This document shows, one piece after another, positions 48,591 through 62,300 of a DNA stretch of 64,000 bases. The position numbers and the translations under genes were made by a program. Source of the DNA: Nematostella vectensis (lineage: Eukaryota > Cnidaria > Anthozoa > Actiniaria > Edwardsiidae); assembly GCF_932526225.1 (NCBI RefSeq), contig NC_064046.1, forward strand, positions 4,885,306 to 4,949,305, read 5' to 3'. The notes beneath the pieces were generated by a model. The model was not told the origin of the DNA. It was given only the letters and a program-made list of their open reading frames with translations, and searched no databases. Positions within the stretch are counted from its first letter, which is position 1. The number at the start of each line of letters is the position of its first letter.

Positions 48591-50005
48591 TGCAAGTCAC
48601 TACCAAGGGTAGTGACCATGTGACTCCTCCTGGAAGTCCTAGACTTCTTAGGGTCTCAGTTGGACAATGGGGGGCAGGTTGACATGGTATATATGGACAT
48701 GTCAAAGGCATTTGACAAAGTTTGTCACACAAGTCTATTGCAAAAGTTGCGTGACTTTGGATTCGGTGGCAACCTGCTCCAGTGGTTCGCTTCTTATCTG
48801 ACAGGTCGCCAACAGCACGTAACTGTTCCAGGTGATATATCCAAACCTCTGCCCATCTGCTCCGGCGTCCCACAGAGTTCCATCTTAGGGCCGGCTCTCT
48901 TCCTAATCTACGTGAATGACCTACCAGACGTAGTCAAGAGTAGCCACATAGCCATGTTTGCGGACGACGCAAAGATCTACAAGCAGATCAAGACACCTGC
49001 TGACGCTGCATGTATTCAGTCAGACCTAGACCGTATGGACGCCTGGGCAACCGACGCTGGACTTGTCTTCAACGAGACCAAGTGTAAAGCTCAAAGGTTT
49101 ACAAGGAAGATGAAGCCGGTCGTGACGAACTATACTATAAAGACCACAGTAGTCGAGGAAGTGAAGACAGAGCGTGATCTGGGGGTGCTCGTGTCAGACG
49201 ACTCAACATGGAACAATCACGTCCTAAACCAAACATCTCGCGAAAATAGACTGATGGGCTACATAAGAAGGATAACTAGATTCTTAAAAAACACAAATGT
49301 TAGGCGCCTCCTATACATTACCTTAGTAAGACCGCTCTTGGGGTACTCCACCCAGGTGTGGGCCCCTCAGGCAATAGGCCTTATACAAAATATGGAGAGA
49401 ATTCAGAGTCGTGCCACTAAGTACATACTGGAACTTTCATTTTTTACATAAATATCATACAGCTCTAGGCTCAGATTTCTGCATCTTTTCCCTTTAACCT
49501 ACTGGCACGAGTACCTGGACTTAGTATTCTTTTTTAAAATGACCAATGAACTTCTAAACCTAAATCCGTCACTTCTCCCTACTATACGTCGCACAAGGCA
49601 AACAAGATCCTCCCTAAACTGTGTAAAGTACACTGAACCTAAGTGTGAAACTACAACATATCAGAAATCTTTTTTTGTCCGTACAACTAGGATATGGAAC
49701 TCTCCAGTGAACTAAACTTGATTAACTACTCTTCTTTAAGCTCTTTCAAATCAGCCATTCTAGACTACTTCTTTGCCGCCTTAGATTTCTACGACGCAGA
49801 AGATCCGCGTACGTACAAAACTGTCTGTATTAATTGTAATTCATGCCGTAGTCTAGCTCGTCCTGTAACTTGTTGTAAATAGTCTTTTTACATCTTCTAT
49901 TATCTGTTGTAATTATGTAGTTTTTAAAGAGTCCGCAGTAAATGGCCATGCTGTTGCGACTACCCCGCCTATTGTGGCAAAGCTAATAAAATAAAAATAA
50001 AATAA
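48590..50005 (+). pseudogene. 5'-truncated non-LTR retrotransposon, reverse transcriptase
   Basis: A 263-codon frame (48660-49451) holds reverse transcriptase motifs: YMDMSKAFDKV, GVPQSSILGPALFLIYVNDLP and the catalytic FADD (in MFADDAK). The lead-in LEVLDFLGSQLDNGG is also legible from about 48629. Beyond a stop at 49451 the family's C-terminal part (YWHEYLDLVFFFK, RIWNSPVN) continues in a shifted frame. The element ends in an A-rich (aaaata)n tail near 50005. The RT type is jockey/CR1-like, without a visible endonuclease. Confidence 0.85.
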
Positions 50006-50017
50006 ATTTTAAATGCT

Positions 50018-50062
50018 TGCATTTGCATTGGATACGGCTCATGGATAATACGACGCTTGATA
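50018..50062. mobile_element. Half copy of the 44208 MITE family
   Basis: The block ttgcatttgcattggatacg followed by gctcatggataatacgacg matches one arm of the 44208-44345 MITE, directly after the retrotransposon tail. The remaining 50063-50347 shows nothing recognisable and probably holds METTL3 3' UTR. Confidence 0.6.
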
Positions 50063-50347
50063 GCTCCCACATTTAATAGCAGTTATATAGCATAACTGTA
50101 CCATTAGTAGTGACTTAGTTTTCGGTATAAATTGATTTCGGCAGTAGCAGTCACATGGCTCCCCGTTGAAATCAGCACTGACATGGGTTCCGATATATAC
50201 GACTAACATCAACTGGTATATCTTCCTGTTAGACCTTTCCCTAATCAGTCAATGTCTTTCTCGTCATCAGTACCAGTTCCGATAAAACTGTGACATCAGC
50301 ACTGACATGGCTTTCTGTTAAAATCAGTCACATGGCTTCTCTCGACA

Positions 50348-53300
50348 TCAGCTTGGCTTCTTTGTCATGGGGTTGCCGTCGGGGTAGCGTTTTTTGAAGC
50401 GAGCGACAACCTCCGGATCAAGCAACCGCACTCCGTCCAGTTGGTTCCCCAGGGTAATCCTGAAGCAAAGCAGTTTAAAAAGTAGGGTCACGCAAACAGG
50501 TAAAGAAACTGAAGTACGGTCACGCAAACAATGTTACGCAAACAAGGTCAAACAAGCAAGTAAAAAACAAATAGGAACTCAATCACGAATACTTGGGCCC
50601 GTAGGCTGGCGGGGGAGGGGTGCGGACTAAGCGGAAACGAGGCTTCTACTGACTACAGTATATATTTGGACGGTAATGGGAGTCTTATAAAACGACCTCT
50701 CATTCCATTGGAACTCACCAATTGGGCTGGACATTATGCTGGCGACCAAACAGTTCTGTAAGAAAGAAAAGATTGGAATTATAAAGAGACTGTGTGCAAA
50801 TAGTCTGCATCACCTCACAGACCTATCTCACATCACTCCATACAGACCTCTCACATCACCCCATACATACCTCTCACATCACTCCATACAGACCTCTCAC
50901 ATCACTCCATACAGACCTCTCACATCACCCCATACAGACCTTTCACATCACTCCATACAGACCTTTCACATCAATCCATACAGACCTCTCACATCACTCC
51001 ATACAGACCTTTCACATCACTCCATACAGACCTTTCACATCACTCCATACAGACCTCTCACATCACTCCATACAGACCTCTCACATCACTCCATACAGAC
51101 CTCTCACATCACTCCAAACAGACCTCTCCCATCACTCCATACAGACCACATCACTCCATACAGACCTCTCACATCACTCCATACAGACCTCTCACATCAC
51201 TCCAAACAGACCACATCACTCAACACAGACCTCTCACATCACTCCATACAGACCTATCACATCACTCCATACAGACCTCTCACATCACTCCATACAGACC
51301 TATCACATCACTCCATACATACCTCTCACATCACTCAATACAGACCTCTCACATCACTCCATACAGACCTCTCACATCACTCCATGCAGACCTCTCACAT
51401 CACTCCATACAGACCTCTCACATCACTCCATACAGACCTCTCACGTCAATCCATACAGACCTCTCACATCACTCCATACAGACCTCTTACATCACTCCAT
51501 ACAGACCTCTCACATCACTCCATACAGACCTCTCACATCACTCCATACACACCTCTCACATCACTCCAAACAGACCTCTCACATCACTCCATACAGACCT
51601 ATCACATCACTCCATACAGACCTCTCACATCACTCCATACAGACCTCTCATATCACTCCATACATACCTCTCACATCACTCCATACAGACCACATCACTC
51701 CATACAGACCTCTCACGTCACTCCATACAGACCTCTCACATCACTCCAAACAGACCACATCACTCCATACAGACCTCTCACATCACTCCATACAGACCTC
51801 TCACATCACTCCAAACAGACCACATCACTCCAAACAGACCTCTCACATCACTCCAAACAGACCTCTCACATCACTCCATACAGACCACATCCCTCCATAC
51901 AGACCTCTCACATCACTCCAAACAGACCTCTCACATCACTCCATACAGACCACATCACTCCATACAGACCTCTCACATCACTCCATACAGACCTCTCACA
52001 TCACCCCATACAGACCTCTCACATCACTCCATACAGACCTCTCACATCACTCCAAACAGACCACATCACTCAACACAGACCTCTCACATCACTCCATACA
52101 GACCTATCACATCACTCCATACAGACCTCTCACATCACTCCATACAGACCTCTCACATCACCCCATACAGACCTCTCACATCACTCCATACAGACCTCTC
52201 ACATCACTCCATACAGACCTCTCACATCACTCCATACAGACCTCTCACATCACTCCATACAGACCTATCACATCACTCCATACAGACCTCTCACATCACT
52301 CCATACAGACCTCTCACATCACTCCATACAGACCTCTCACATCACTCCATACAGACCTCTTACATCACTCCATACAGACCTCTCACGTCACTCCATACAG
52401 ACCTCTTACATCACTCCATACAGACCTCTCACGTCACTCCATACACAGGCCCGTACACAGGGGGGTGCACAGGCAGTGCGTCATTTCTTATTAAGGAATC
52501 TTTAAATAAATCATTAAATAACTATGACTGCACACCCCCCTTCCTCCTCAATGGAAACCCCCCATACTGGGTACGCACCTGATAGAGACATATCTCACAT
52601 CACTCCAGACAGACCTTTCACATCACTCAATACAGACCTATCTAATATTACTCCATACAGACCTATCACATTACTCCATACCGACCTCTCACATCACTCC
52701 AGACAGACCTATCTAATATTACTCCATACAGACCTCTCACATCACCCCATACAGACCTCTCACATCACTCCATACAGACCTCTCACATCACTCCATACAG
52801 ACCTCTCACATCACCCCATACAGACCTCTCACATCACTCCATACAGACCTCTCACATCACTCCATACAGACCTCTCACATCACTCCATACAGACCTCTCA
52901 CATCACTCCATACAGACCTCTCACATCACTCCATACAGACCTCTCACATCACTCCATACAGACTTCTCACATAAGTCCATACAGACCTCTCACATCACTC
53001 CAAACAGACCTCTCACATCACTCCATACAGACCACATCCCTCCATACAGACCTCTCACATCACTCCAAACAGACCTCTCACATCACTCCATACAGACCAC
53101 ATCACTCCATACAGACCTCTCACATCACTCCAAACAGACCACATCACTCAACACAGACCTCTCACATCACTCCATACAGACCTATCACATCACTCCATAC
53201 AGACCTCTCACATCACTCCATACAGACCTCTCACATCACCCCATACAGACCTCTCACATCACTCCATACAGACCTCTCACATCACTCCATACAGACCTCT

Positions 53301-56300
53301 CACATCACTCCATACAGACCTCTCACATCACTCCATACAGACCTATCACATCACTCCATACAGACCTCTCACATCACTCCATACAGACCTCTCACATCAC
53401 TCCATACAGACCTCTCACATCACTCCATACAGACCTCTTACATCACTCCATACAGACCTCTCACGTCACTCCATACACAGGCCCGTACACAGGGGGGTGC
53501 ACAGGCAGTGCATCATTTCTTATTAAGGAATCTTTAAATAAATCATTAAATAACTATGACTGCACACCCCCCTTCCTCCTCAATGGAAACCCCCCATACT
53601 GGGTACGCACCTGATAGAGACATATCTCACATCACTCCAGACAGACCACATCGCTCAACACAGACCACATCGCTCAACACAGACCACATCACTCAACACA
53701 GAACTATGTAACAGAACTCCATACAAACCTATCTTCCTTGTTCCTGGTGAAAGACGTTCTATCAGTCCATAAATCTCGTCAGGCTTGTGACTTGTCTCAC
53801 GGACCTGAAGAAGATACTCATTTACCAAAAAACACCAATACTCGCTAGTAACAGACTCATTCACTAAGAAATACCAATGCTCGCTAGTAACATACTCATT
53901 CACTAGGAAATACCAATACTCGCTAGTAACATACTCATTTACTAGGAAATACCAATACTCGTTAGCAACATACTCATTCACTAAGAAATACCAATACTCG
54001 CTAGTAACATACTCATTCACTAAGAAATACCAATACTCGCTAGTAACACACTCATTCACTAAGAAATACCAATACTCGCTAGTAACATACTCATTCACTA
54101 AGAAATACCAATACTCGCTAGTAACATACTCATTCACTAAGAAATACCAATACTCGCTAGTAACATACTCATTCACTAGGAAATACCGATACTCGCTAGT
54201 AACATACTCATTCACTAGGAAATACCAATACTCGCCATTAACATACTCCTTCACTAGGAAATACTAATACTCGCTAGTAACATACTCATTCACTAGGAAA
54301 TACCAATACTCGCTAGTAACATACTCATTCACTAGGAAATACCAATACTCGCTAGTAACACACTCATTCACTAGGAAATACCAATACTCGCTAGTAACAT
54401 ACTCATACACTAGGAAATACCAATACTCGCTAGTAAAATACTCATTCACTAGGAAATACCAATACTCGCTAGTAACATACTCATTCACTAGGAAATACCA
54501 ATACTCGCTAGTAACATACTCATTCACTAGGAAATACCAATACCCGCTAGTAACATACTCATTCACTAGGAAATACCAATACTCGCTAGTAACACACTCA
54601 TTTACTAGGAAATACCAATACTCCCTAGTAACATACTCATTCACAAGGAAATACCAATACTCGCTAGTAACATACTCATTCACTAGGAAATACCAATACT
54701 CGCTAGTAACACACTCATTCACTAGGAAATACCAATACTCGCTAGTAACATACTCATTCACTAAGAAATACCAATACTCGCTAGTAACATACTCATTCAC
54801 TAAGAAATACCAATACTCGCTAGTAACATACTCATTCACTAGGAAATACCAATACTCGCTAGTAACATACTCATTCACTAGGAAATACCAATACTCGCCA
54901 TTAACATACTCCTTCACTAGGAAATACTAATACTCGCTAGTAACATACTCATTCACTAGGAAATACCAATACTCGCTAGTAACATACTCATTCACTAGGA
55001 AATACCAATACTCGCTAGTAACACACTCATTCACTAGGAAATACCAATACTCGCTAGTAACATACTCATACACTAGGAAATACCAATACTCGCTAGTAAA
55101 ATACTCATTCACTAGGAAATACCAATACTCGCTAGTAACATACTCATTCACTAGGAAATACCAATACTCGCTAGTAACATACTCATTCACTAGGAAATAC
55201 CAATACCCGCTAGTAACATACTCATTCACTAGGAAATACCAATACTCGCTAGTAACACACTCATTTACTAGGAAATACCAATACTCCCTAGTAACATACT
55301 CATTCACAAGGAAATACCAATACTCGCTAGTAACATACTCATTCACTAGGAAATACCAATACTCGCTAGTAACACACTCATTCACTAGGAAATACCAATA
55401 CTCGCTAGTAACATACTCATACACTAGGAAATACCAATACTCGCTAGTAAAATACTCATTCACTAGGAAATACCAATACTCGCTAGTAACATACTCATTC
55501 ACTAGGAAATACCAATACTCGCTAGTAACATACTCATTCACTAGGAAATACCAATACCCGCTAGTAACATACTCATTCACTAGGAAATACCAATACTCGC
55601 TAGTAACACACTCATTTACTAGGAAATACCAATACTCCCTAGTAACATACTCATTCACTAGGAAATCCCAATACTCGCTAGTAACATACTCATTCACTAG
55701 GAAATACCAATACTCACTAGTAACACACTCATTCACTAGGAAATACTAATACTCGCTAGTAACACACTTATTCACTAGGAAATACCAATACTCGCTAGTA
55801 ACATACTCATTCACTAAGAAATACCAATACTCGCTAGTAACATACTCATTCACTAGGAAATACTAATACTCGCTAGTAACATACTCATTCACTAGGAAAT
55901 ACCAATACTCGCTAGTAACACACTCATTCACTAGGAAATACCAATACTCGCTAGTAACATACTCATTCACTAGGAAATACCAATACTCGCTAGTAACATA
56001 CTCATTCACTAGAAAATACCAATACTCGCTAGTAACATACTCATTCACTAGGAAATACCAATACTCGCTAGTAACATACTCATTCACTAGGAAATACCAA
56101 TACTCGCTAGTAACATACTCATTCACTAGGAAATACCAATACTCGCTAGTAACATACTCATTCACTAGGAAATACCAATACTCGCTAGTAACATACTCAT
56201 TCACTAGGAAAAACCAATACTCGCTAGTAACATACTCATTCACTAGGAAATACCAATACTCGCTAGTAACATACTCATTCACTAGGAAATACCAATACTC

Positions 56301-59300
56301 GCTAGTAACACACTCATTCACTAGGAAATACAAATACTCGCTAGTAACATACTCATTCACTAGGAAATACCAATACTCGCTAGTAACATACTCATTCACT
56401 AGGAAATACCAATACTCGCTAGTAACATACTCATTCACTAGGAAATACCAATACTCGCTAGTAACATACTCATTCACTAGGAAATACCAATACTCGCTAG
56501 TAACATACTCATTCACTAGGAAATACCAATACTCGCTAGTAACACACTCATTCACTAGGAAATACAAATACTCGCTAGTAACATACTCATTCACTAGGAA
56601 ATACCAATACTCGCTAGTAACATACTCATTCACTAGGAAATACCAATACTCGCTAGTAACATACTCATTCACTAGGAAATACCAATACTCGCTAGTAACA
56701 CACTCATTCACTAGGAAATACAAATACTCGCTAGTAACATACTCATTCACTAGGAAATACCAATACTCGCTAGTAACATACTCATTCACTAGGAAATACC
56801 AATACTCGCTAGTAACATACTCATTCACTAGGAAATACCAATACTCGCTAGTAACATACTCATTCACTAGGAAATACCAATACTCGCTAGTAACATACTC
56901 ATTCACTAGGAAATACCAATACTCGCTAGTAACACACTCATTCACTAGGAAATACAAATACTCGCTAGTAACATACTCATTCACTAGGAAATACCGATAC
57001 TCGCTAGTAACATACTCATTCACTAGGAAATACCAATACTCGCCATTAACATACTCCTTCACTAGGAAATACTAATACTCGCTAGTAACATACTCATTCA
57101 CTAGGAAATACCAATACTCGCTAGTAACATACTCATTCACTAGGAAATACCAATACTCGCTAGTAACACACTCATTCACTAGGAAATACCAATACTCGCT
57201 AGTAACATACTCATTCACTAGGAAATACCAATACTCGCTAGTAACACACTCATTCACTAGGAAATACCAATACTCGCTAGTAACATACTCATACACTAGG
57301 AAATACCAATACTCGCTAGTAACACACTCATTCACTAGGAAATACCAATACTCGCTAGTAACACACTCATTCACTAGGAAATACCAATACTCGCTAGTAA
57401 CATACTCATTCACTAGGAAATACCAATACTCGCTAGTAACATACTTATTCACTAGGAAATACCAAAACTCGCTAGTAACATACTCATTCACTAGGAAATA
57501 CCAATACTCGCTAGTAACATACTCATTCACTAGGAAATACCAATACTCGCTGGTAACACACTCATTCACTAGGAAATACCAATACCCGCTAGTAACATAC
57601 TCATTCACTAGGAAATACCAATACTCGCTAGTAACATACTCATACACTAGGAAATACCAATACTCGCTAGTAACACACTCATTCACTATGAAATACCAAT
57701 ACTCGCTAGTAACATACTCATTCACTAGGAAATACCAATACTCGCTAGTAACATACTCATTCACTAGGAAATACCAATACTTGCTAGTAACATACTCATT
57801 CACTAGGAAATACCAATACTCGCTAGTAACATACTCATTCACTAGGAAATACCAATACTCGCTAGTAACATACTCATTCACTAAGAAATACCAATACTCG
57901 CTAGTAACACACTCATTCACTAGGAAATACCAATACTCGCTAGTAACATACTCATTCACTAGGAAATACCAATACTCGCTAGTAACATACTCATTCACTA
58001 AGAAATACCAATACTCGCTAGTAACACACTCATTCACTAGGAAATACCAATACTCGCTTGTAACATACTCATTCACTAGGAAATACCAATACTCGCTAGT
58101 AACATACTCATTCACTAGGAAATACCAATACTCGCTAGTAACACACTCATTCACTAGGAAATACCAATACTCGCTAGTAAAATACTCATTTACTAAGAAA
58201 TACCAATACTCGCTAGTAAAATACTCATTCACTAGGAAATACCAATACTCGCTAGTAAAATACTCATTTACTAAGAAATACCAAATGGTACAAGAGTCCT
58301 GCACAGGCATCTCAAAATGTCAGAAAACTATTAATAAATAGGAATCCATTCGAATATAGTGCCTGGGCTTTCTGTGGTTAACAAATTCCCGTAGGGGATG
58401 CCACAATGCCAGATGCAAACCACAGGGTCCCCAAGCAGCTTGTTTCTTTTCTAGTGCTTTCTGTGCTAAAGCTGTCTGTGGGGGAGTCTAGTGCTGAACA
58501 TGTCATTTTACATGACCTGTTATAATGAAGCCACCTAAACCATGAACACCTTATTTTACGATACTCAATCGATCATTAATTTATTTGAATTTTTTTATTT
58601 CACTTAGATGATAAAATGGTTCAAACAAACATGTTCATGCATGCTCGGTTTATTTTGTTTTTCATCTTTAAAGGTACATAGGAAACATTAAGAAAAGAAG
58701 AAGCAGACAAGAGAGATCACCTACCTCAGCAACGAGAACATCACAGTCCATGCCCCGATTGAACCCAGTGGTATCGCCTTTAACTCCAATCTAATCATAA
58801 TCATACATTGTCCATTACACCATTAAAATTATATACCCCAACATACATCTGTCCTCTAACCCCATCATACAGGGGACATGCATGATGGGATATCAAAAGA
58901 GATGTATAATGGGATATAAGGACAGATGTATGATGGGATATAAGGACAGATGTATGATAGGATATCAGGACAGATGCATGATGGGATATCAGGACAGATG
59001 TATAATGGGATATCAGGACAGATGCATGATGGGATATCAGGACAAATGTACAGTTGTGTAATATTGCCAACAGCCACACCCGCCACAATTGTGAATAAAT
59101 CTGCTTTTATGCCTAGTCCTTTGTGGGAGATTGTGGCTCTGACTTAAAAGTCTATAAGCGGTTTCTCTTTTCTATAAGAGACTATAGGTTCATTAAAGAT
59201 TCTAGCCATACGTCAGGCTGAGATCCGTGATAAGGTGATAATCTTTAGAAGATTCTGTTTAGCCGGGTGGAACCTGTTGACAATTCTTCAATCTTCCTGA

Positions 59301-62300
59301 TAGAAATATCTGTCTTTTTTGCTTCCTACGGCTTAACAATAGCGCTACCACGCGACCGTGTCACTGACAATGGGCATTTTGTTTTCGAAAACATAGCCTA
59401 CCTTAAACTGACACGGATCGAAATAGTGTAAAATGCTAATTTGACCGGGCCCGTGACTTCCTGTTACAATCCGGTAATCGTGCATACTTTACGAAGTCCT
59501 CATTAGCAAGCTAGTGAAAAACAACTGACGAAGGTCTCTTCATTAAGAGTCCGAAACCGGTCTTGTAAACGCTATAACTGCCCGCCGATTTTCCATCAAA
59601 CGATGACATCGGCAGGCACCTTAGACGAGATGAGCGAGCCCTCTTTTAGCCAAGATTTAGCCAGATTTAGCCAAAGTGCACTTTATATTTTACGAGTTAC
59701 AGTGGCGATTCTTGGCAGCCTCAAATCTTCCTGTTTGATTTTAAGAAATCTATTAAAACAGGAGTGAGCTGTACTGCAGATTTGTCCTAAATAACTCTTA
59801 GAAACTTTACATGCACAAAGAAAGCGCTTATGTCAGGTCGAGCAACGCTCCCAGGGGGGAGGGGGGTGAATAGGTTCGCGGATCAGCGGATTCAGCCCTG
59901 AAATGCTCACGGATTACGGATTTTGATGATTATTTCAGCGGATTGGCAGATTTTGGAAATACGGCGGATCACGGATCTGCTGACAATTTGGGCACAGATT
60001 TCGGATTTTGACTGCTTTGATGGTCGAATTTCGGATTTTAAATGAATTTCAATCTATGCTATTGTTTATCTGTCAAACCATGCGGATCTAAAAATATCTG
60101 CGGATCCACGGATTTGCCCCGAAAATGTAGCAGATCGGTGGATTTACATACCCCTATTCACCCCCCCCCCTCCCATAGACGTGAAACATTAAAGAAAGAC
60201 AAATTCCACCACAAAGACATATATGTCACCTAAGGTTTTTGTCACCTCATAAACCACGTCTAGCGTATATCGTCCTCTGTAGATCCATTTCTGCGGCATA
60301 TAACGCTCAAGCAAAGGTGTTATCTCTAAGACACTACGCACTTTAGGTACTTCATCAGAAGTCTATAAGGGCGAAAGATTCATGGATTTAAATATCCTTG
60401 ATGTCCATAGCTTACTGAAACTTTTCAGTACACGCATTCTCTCCTCTTGCCACCAGTTAAGAAGGGTTTGTATCTAGAGAGATGGCCTTCGCCCGTTGAG
60501 AACAAATTCCTCACTTGCCACCTTCTAAGCCGAAATCCGCAACTCATTCTAGATACGGTAACGCAATTTCATAACACACATAACAGCGAGTGTTGAATTC
60601 ACAGACAGGCAAAATGTGCTTAAAGGCAAACGTGGCATCTAATAAACGAATCTTAAAAATTGTCAAGAGGTTCCACCAGGCTAAACAGAATCTTCTAAAG
60701 ATTCTTATAAAACTGGCACCTTATCACGGATCTCAGCCTCATACGGCTAGAATCTTTAATGAACCTATAGTCTTATAGAAAGAAGAAAACCGCTTATAGA
60801 CTTTTAAGTCAGAGCCACAATCTCCCACAAAGGACTAGGCATCAAAGCAGATTTATTCACAATTGCGGCGGGTGTGGCTGTTGGCAATATTACACAACTG
60901 TACATTTGTCCTGATATCCCATTATACATCTGTCCTGATATTCCATCAAACATCTGTCCTGATATTCCATCAAACATCTGTCCTGATATCCCATCATGCA
61001 TCTGTCCTGATATCCCATTATACATCTGTCCTGATATTCCATCAAACATCTGTCCTGATATTCCATCAAACATCTGTCCTGATATTCCATCAAACATCTG
61101 TCCTGATATCCCATCATGCATCTGTCCTGATATCCCATCATACATCTGTCCATATATCCCATCATACATCTGTCCTTATATCCCAATATACATCTCTTTT
61201 GATATCCCATCATGCATGTCCCCTGATATCCCATTATTCTTTTCTCCTGATATACTATCATACATCTCCTGTTATCCCATCATGCATCTGTCCTGATATC
61301 CCATCATGCAATTCTCCTGATGGCTTACCAAGCAATGCTCTTTTCCATGGTTGATCCAGTGTCCGGTCCGTCCTGTCCTAATTAGTCGTTGTAATTGGTT
61401 GGTCTTCACCCAGATCAACTCATCACACCGTTCATAGCTGTGATTCAAACACCAAATGCAATCATCAATAGCAACTTAGATAACTTGCTGCACAGTGATT
61501 ATTAGATGCTAGGGATAAATCAGTAACTATTTTATATCACTAAGCATAATTTCACAACGTTTTGGTAATGCTACCTTCATCCGGAAAAACAGATTTATAA
61601 AGTTATTCCTGATAAAGCCAGCATTGCCGAAACATCATGATGTTATTAAGTGATAGGCAAATAATTATTAATATTTTCCTATTATATACACTTTAATCGA
61701 TCATCAAATGTAGGCTACAATGAACAATTATGTCCAATACTTTATGAGTTGCTTTGTAAGTGAAACAATAAACTTACCCCCAAATTTCAAGGCATTCTCG
61801 ACCAAGCTCCATAGCTCTGTTAAACAAATTAAAAAATTATTCATGATTGTAATTAAGCAACACCAGTGTCTCTGCCATAGTTCCGAGCATTTCTTTACTG
61901 TATATGAAAGGTATTCCTTGTTTATTTTTGCAATATTCATGCAATATTTATTGAATGAAATGTTGGGATTTAGATCACATACCCATGGGTTGTCACCCCA
62001 CACGCAAACGCTAAAAGGATGGCCGAAACAGAGTACCTACAGGATTCCCTTTGGTGCTATGTGGATAGAAGAAAAAAAAAACATTTGATAAACTCTGGCC
62101 CTGTTAGAGTGCAAGATGTAAAGAAAAAGCAAGAAGGTGGGAAGATGGGTGCGTTATAGAGCTCATTATTATTATTTTTTCAAATCTTTATTGTGTTTGC
62201 ATGTGGGAAGTATATTTTAAAATTAACATTTTCAAATTGACTTCAAAGACCAGTATATAGCCATTTATTTGTACCCATGTACCAATGCGGGTTGCAATAC

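Noticed and set aside
50736-53537. Frames of 589, 566 and 337 codons rich in [10 protein letters not shown]
   Set aside because: These are pure translation of a 23-bp intronic minisatellite inside METTL3, open in several frames.
53836-58285. Possible CRISPR array
   Set aside because: Units are contiguous with no unique spacers, and the genome is eukaryotic.
53655-58341. Several frames of 199-412 codons with a 13-residue repeat ([13 protein letters not shown])
   Set aside because: These are a 39-bp minisatellite. Only the METTL3 exon at 53729-53804 within the first of them is real coding sequence.
60863-61354. Frames of 163, 140 and 123 codons rich in Cys, Pro, Ile and Asp
   Set aside because: These are translations of the 24-bp repeat in the arm of the METTL3 intron element.
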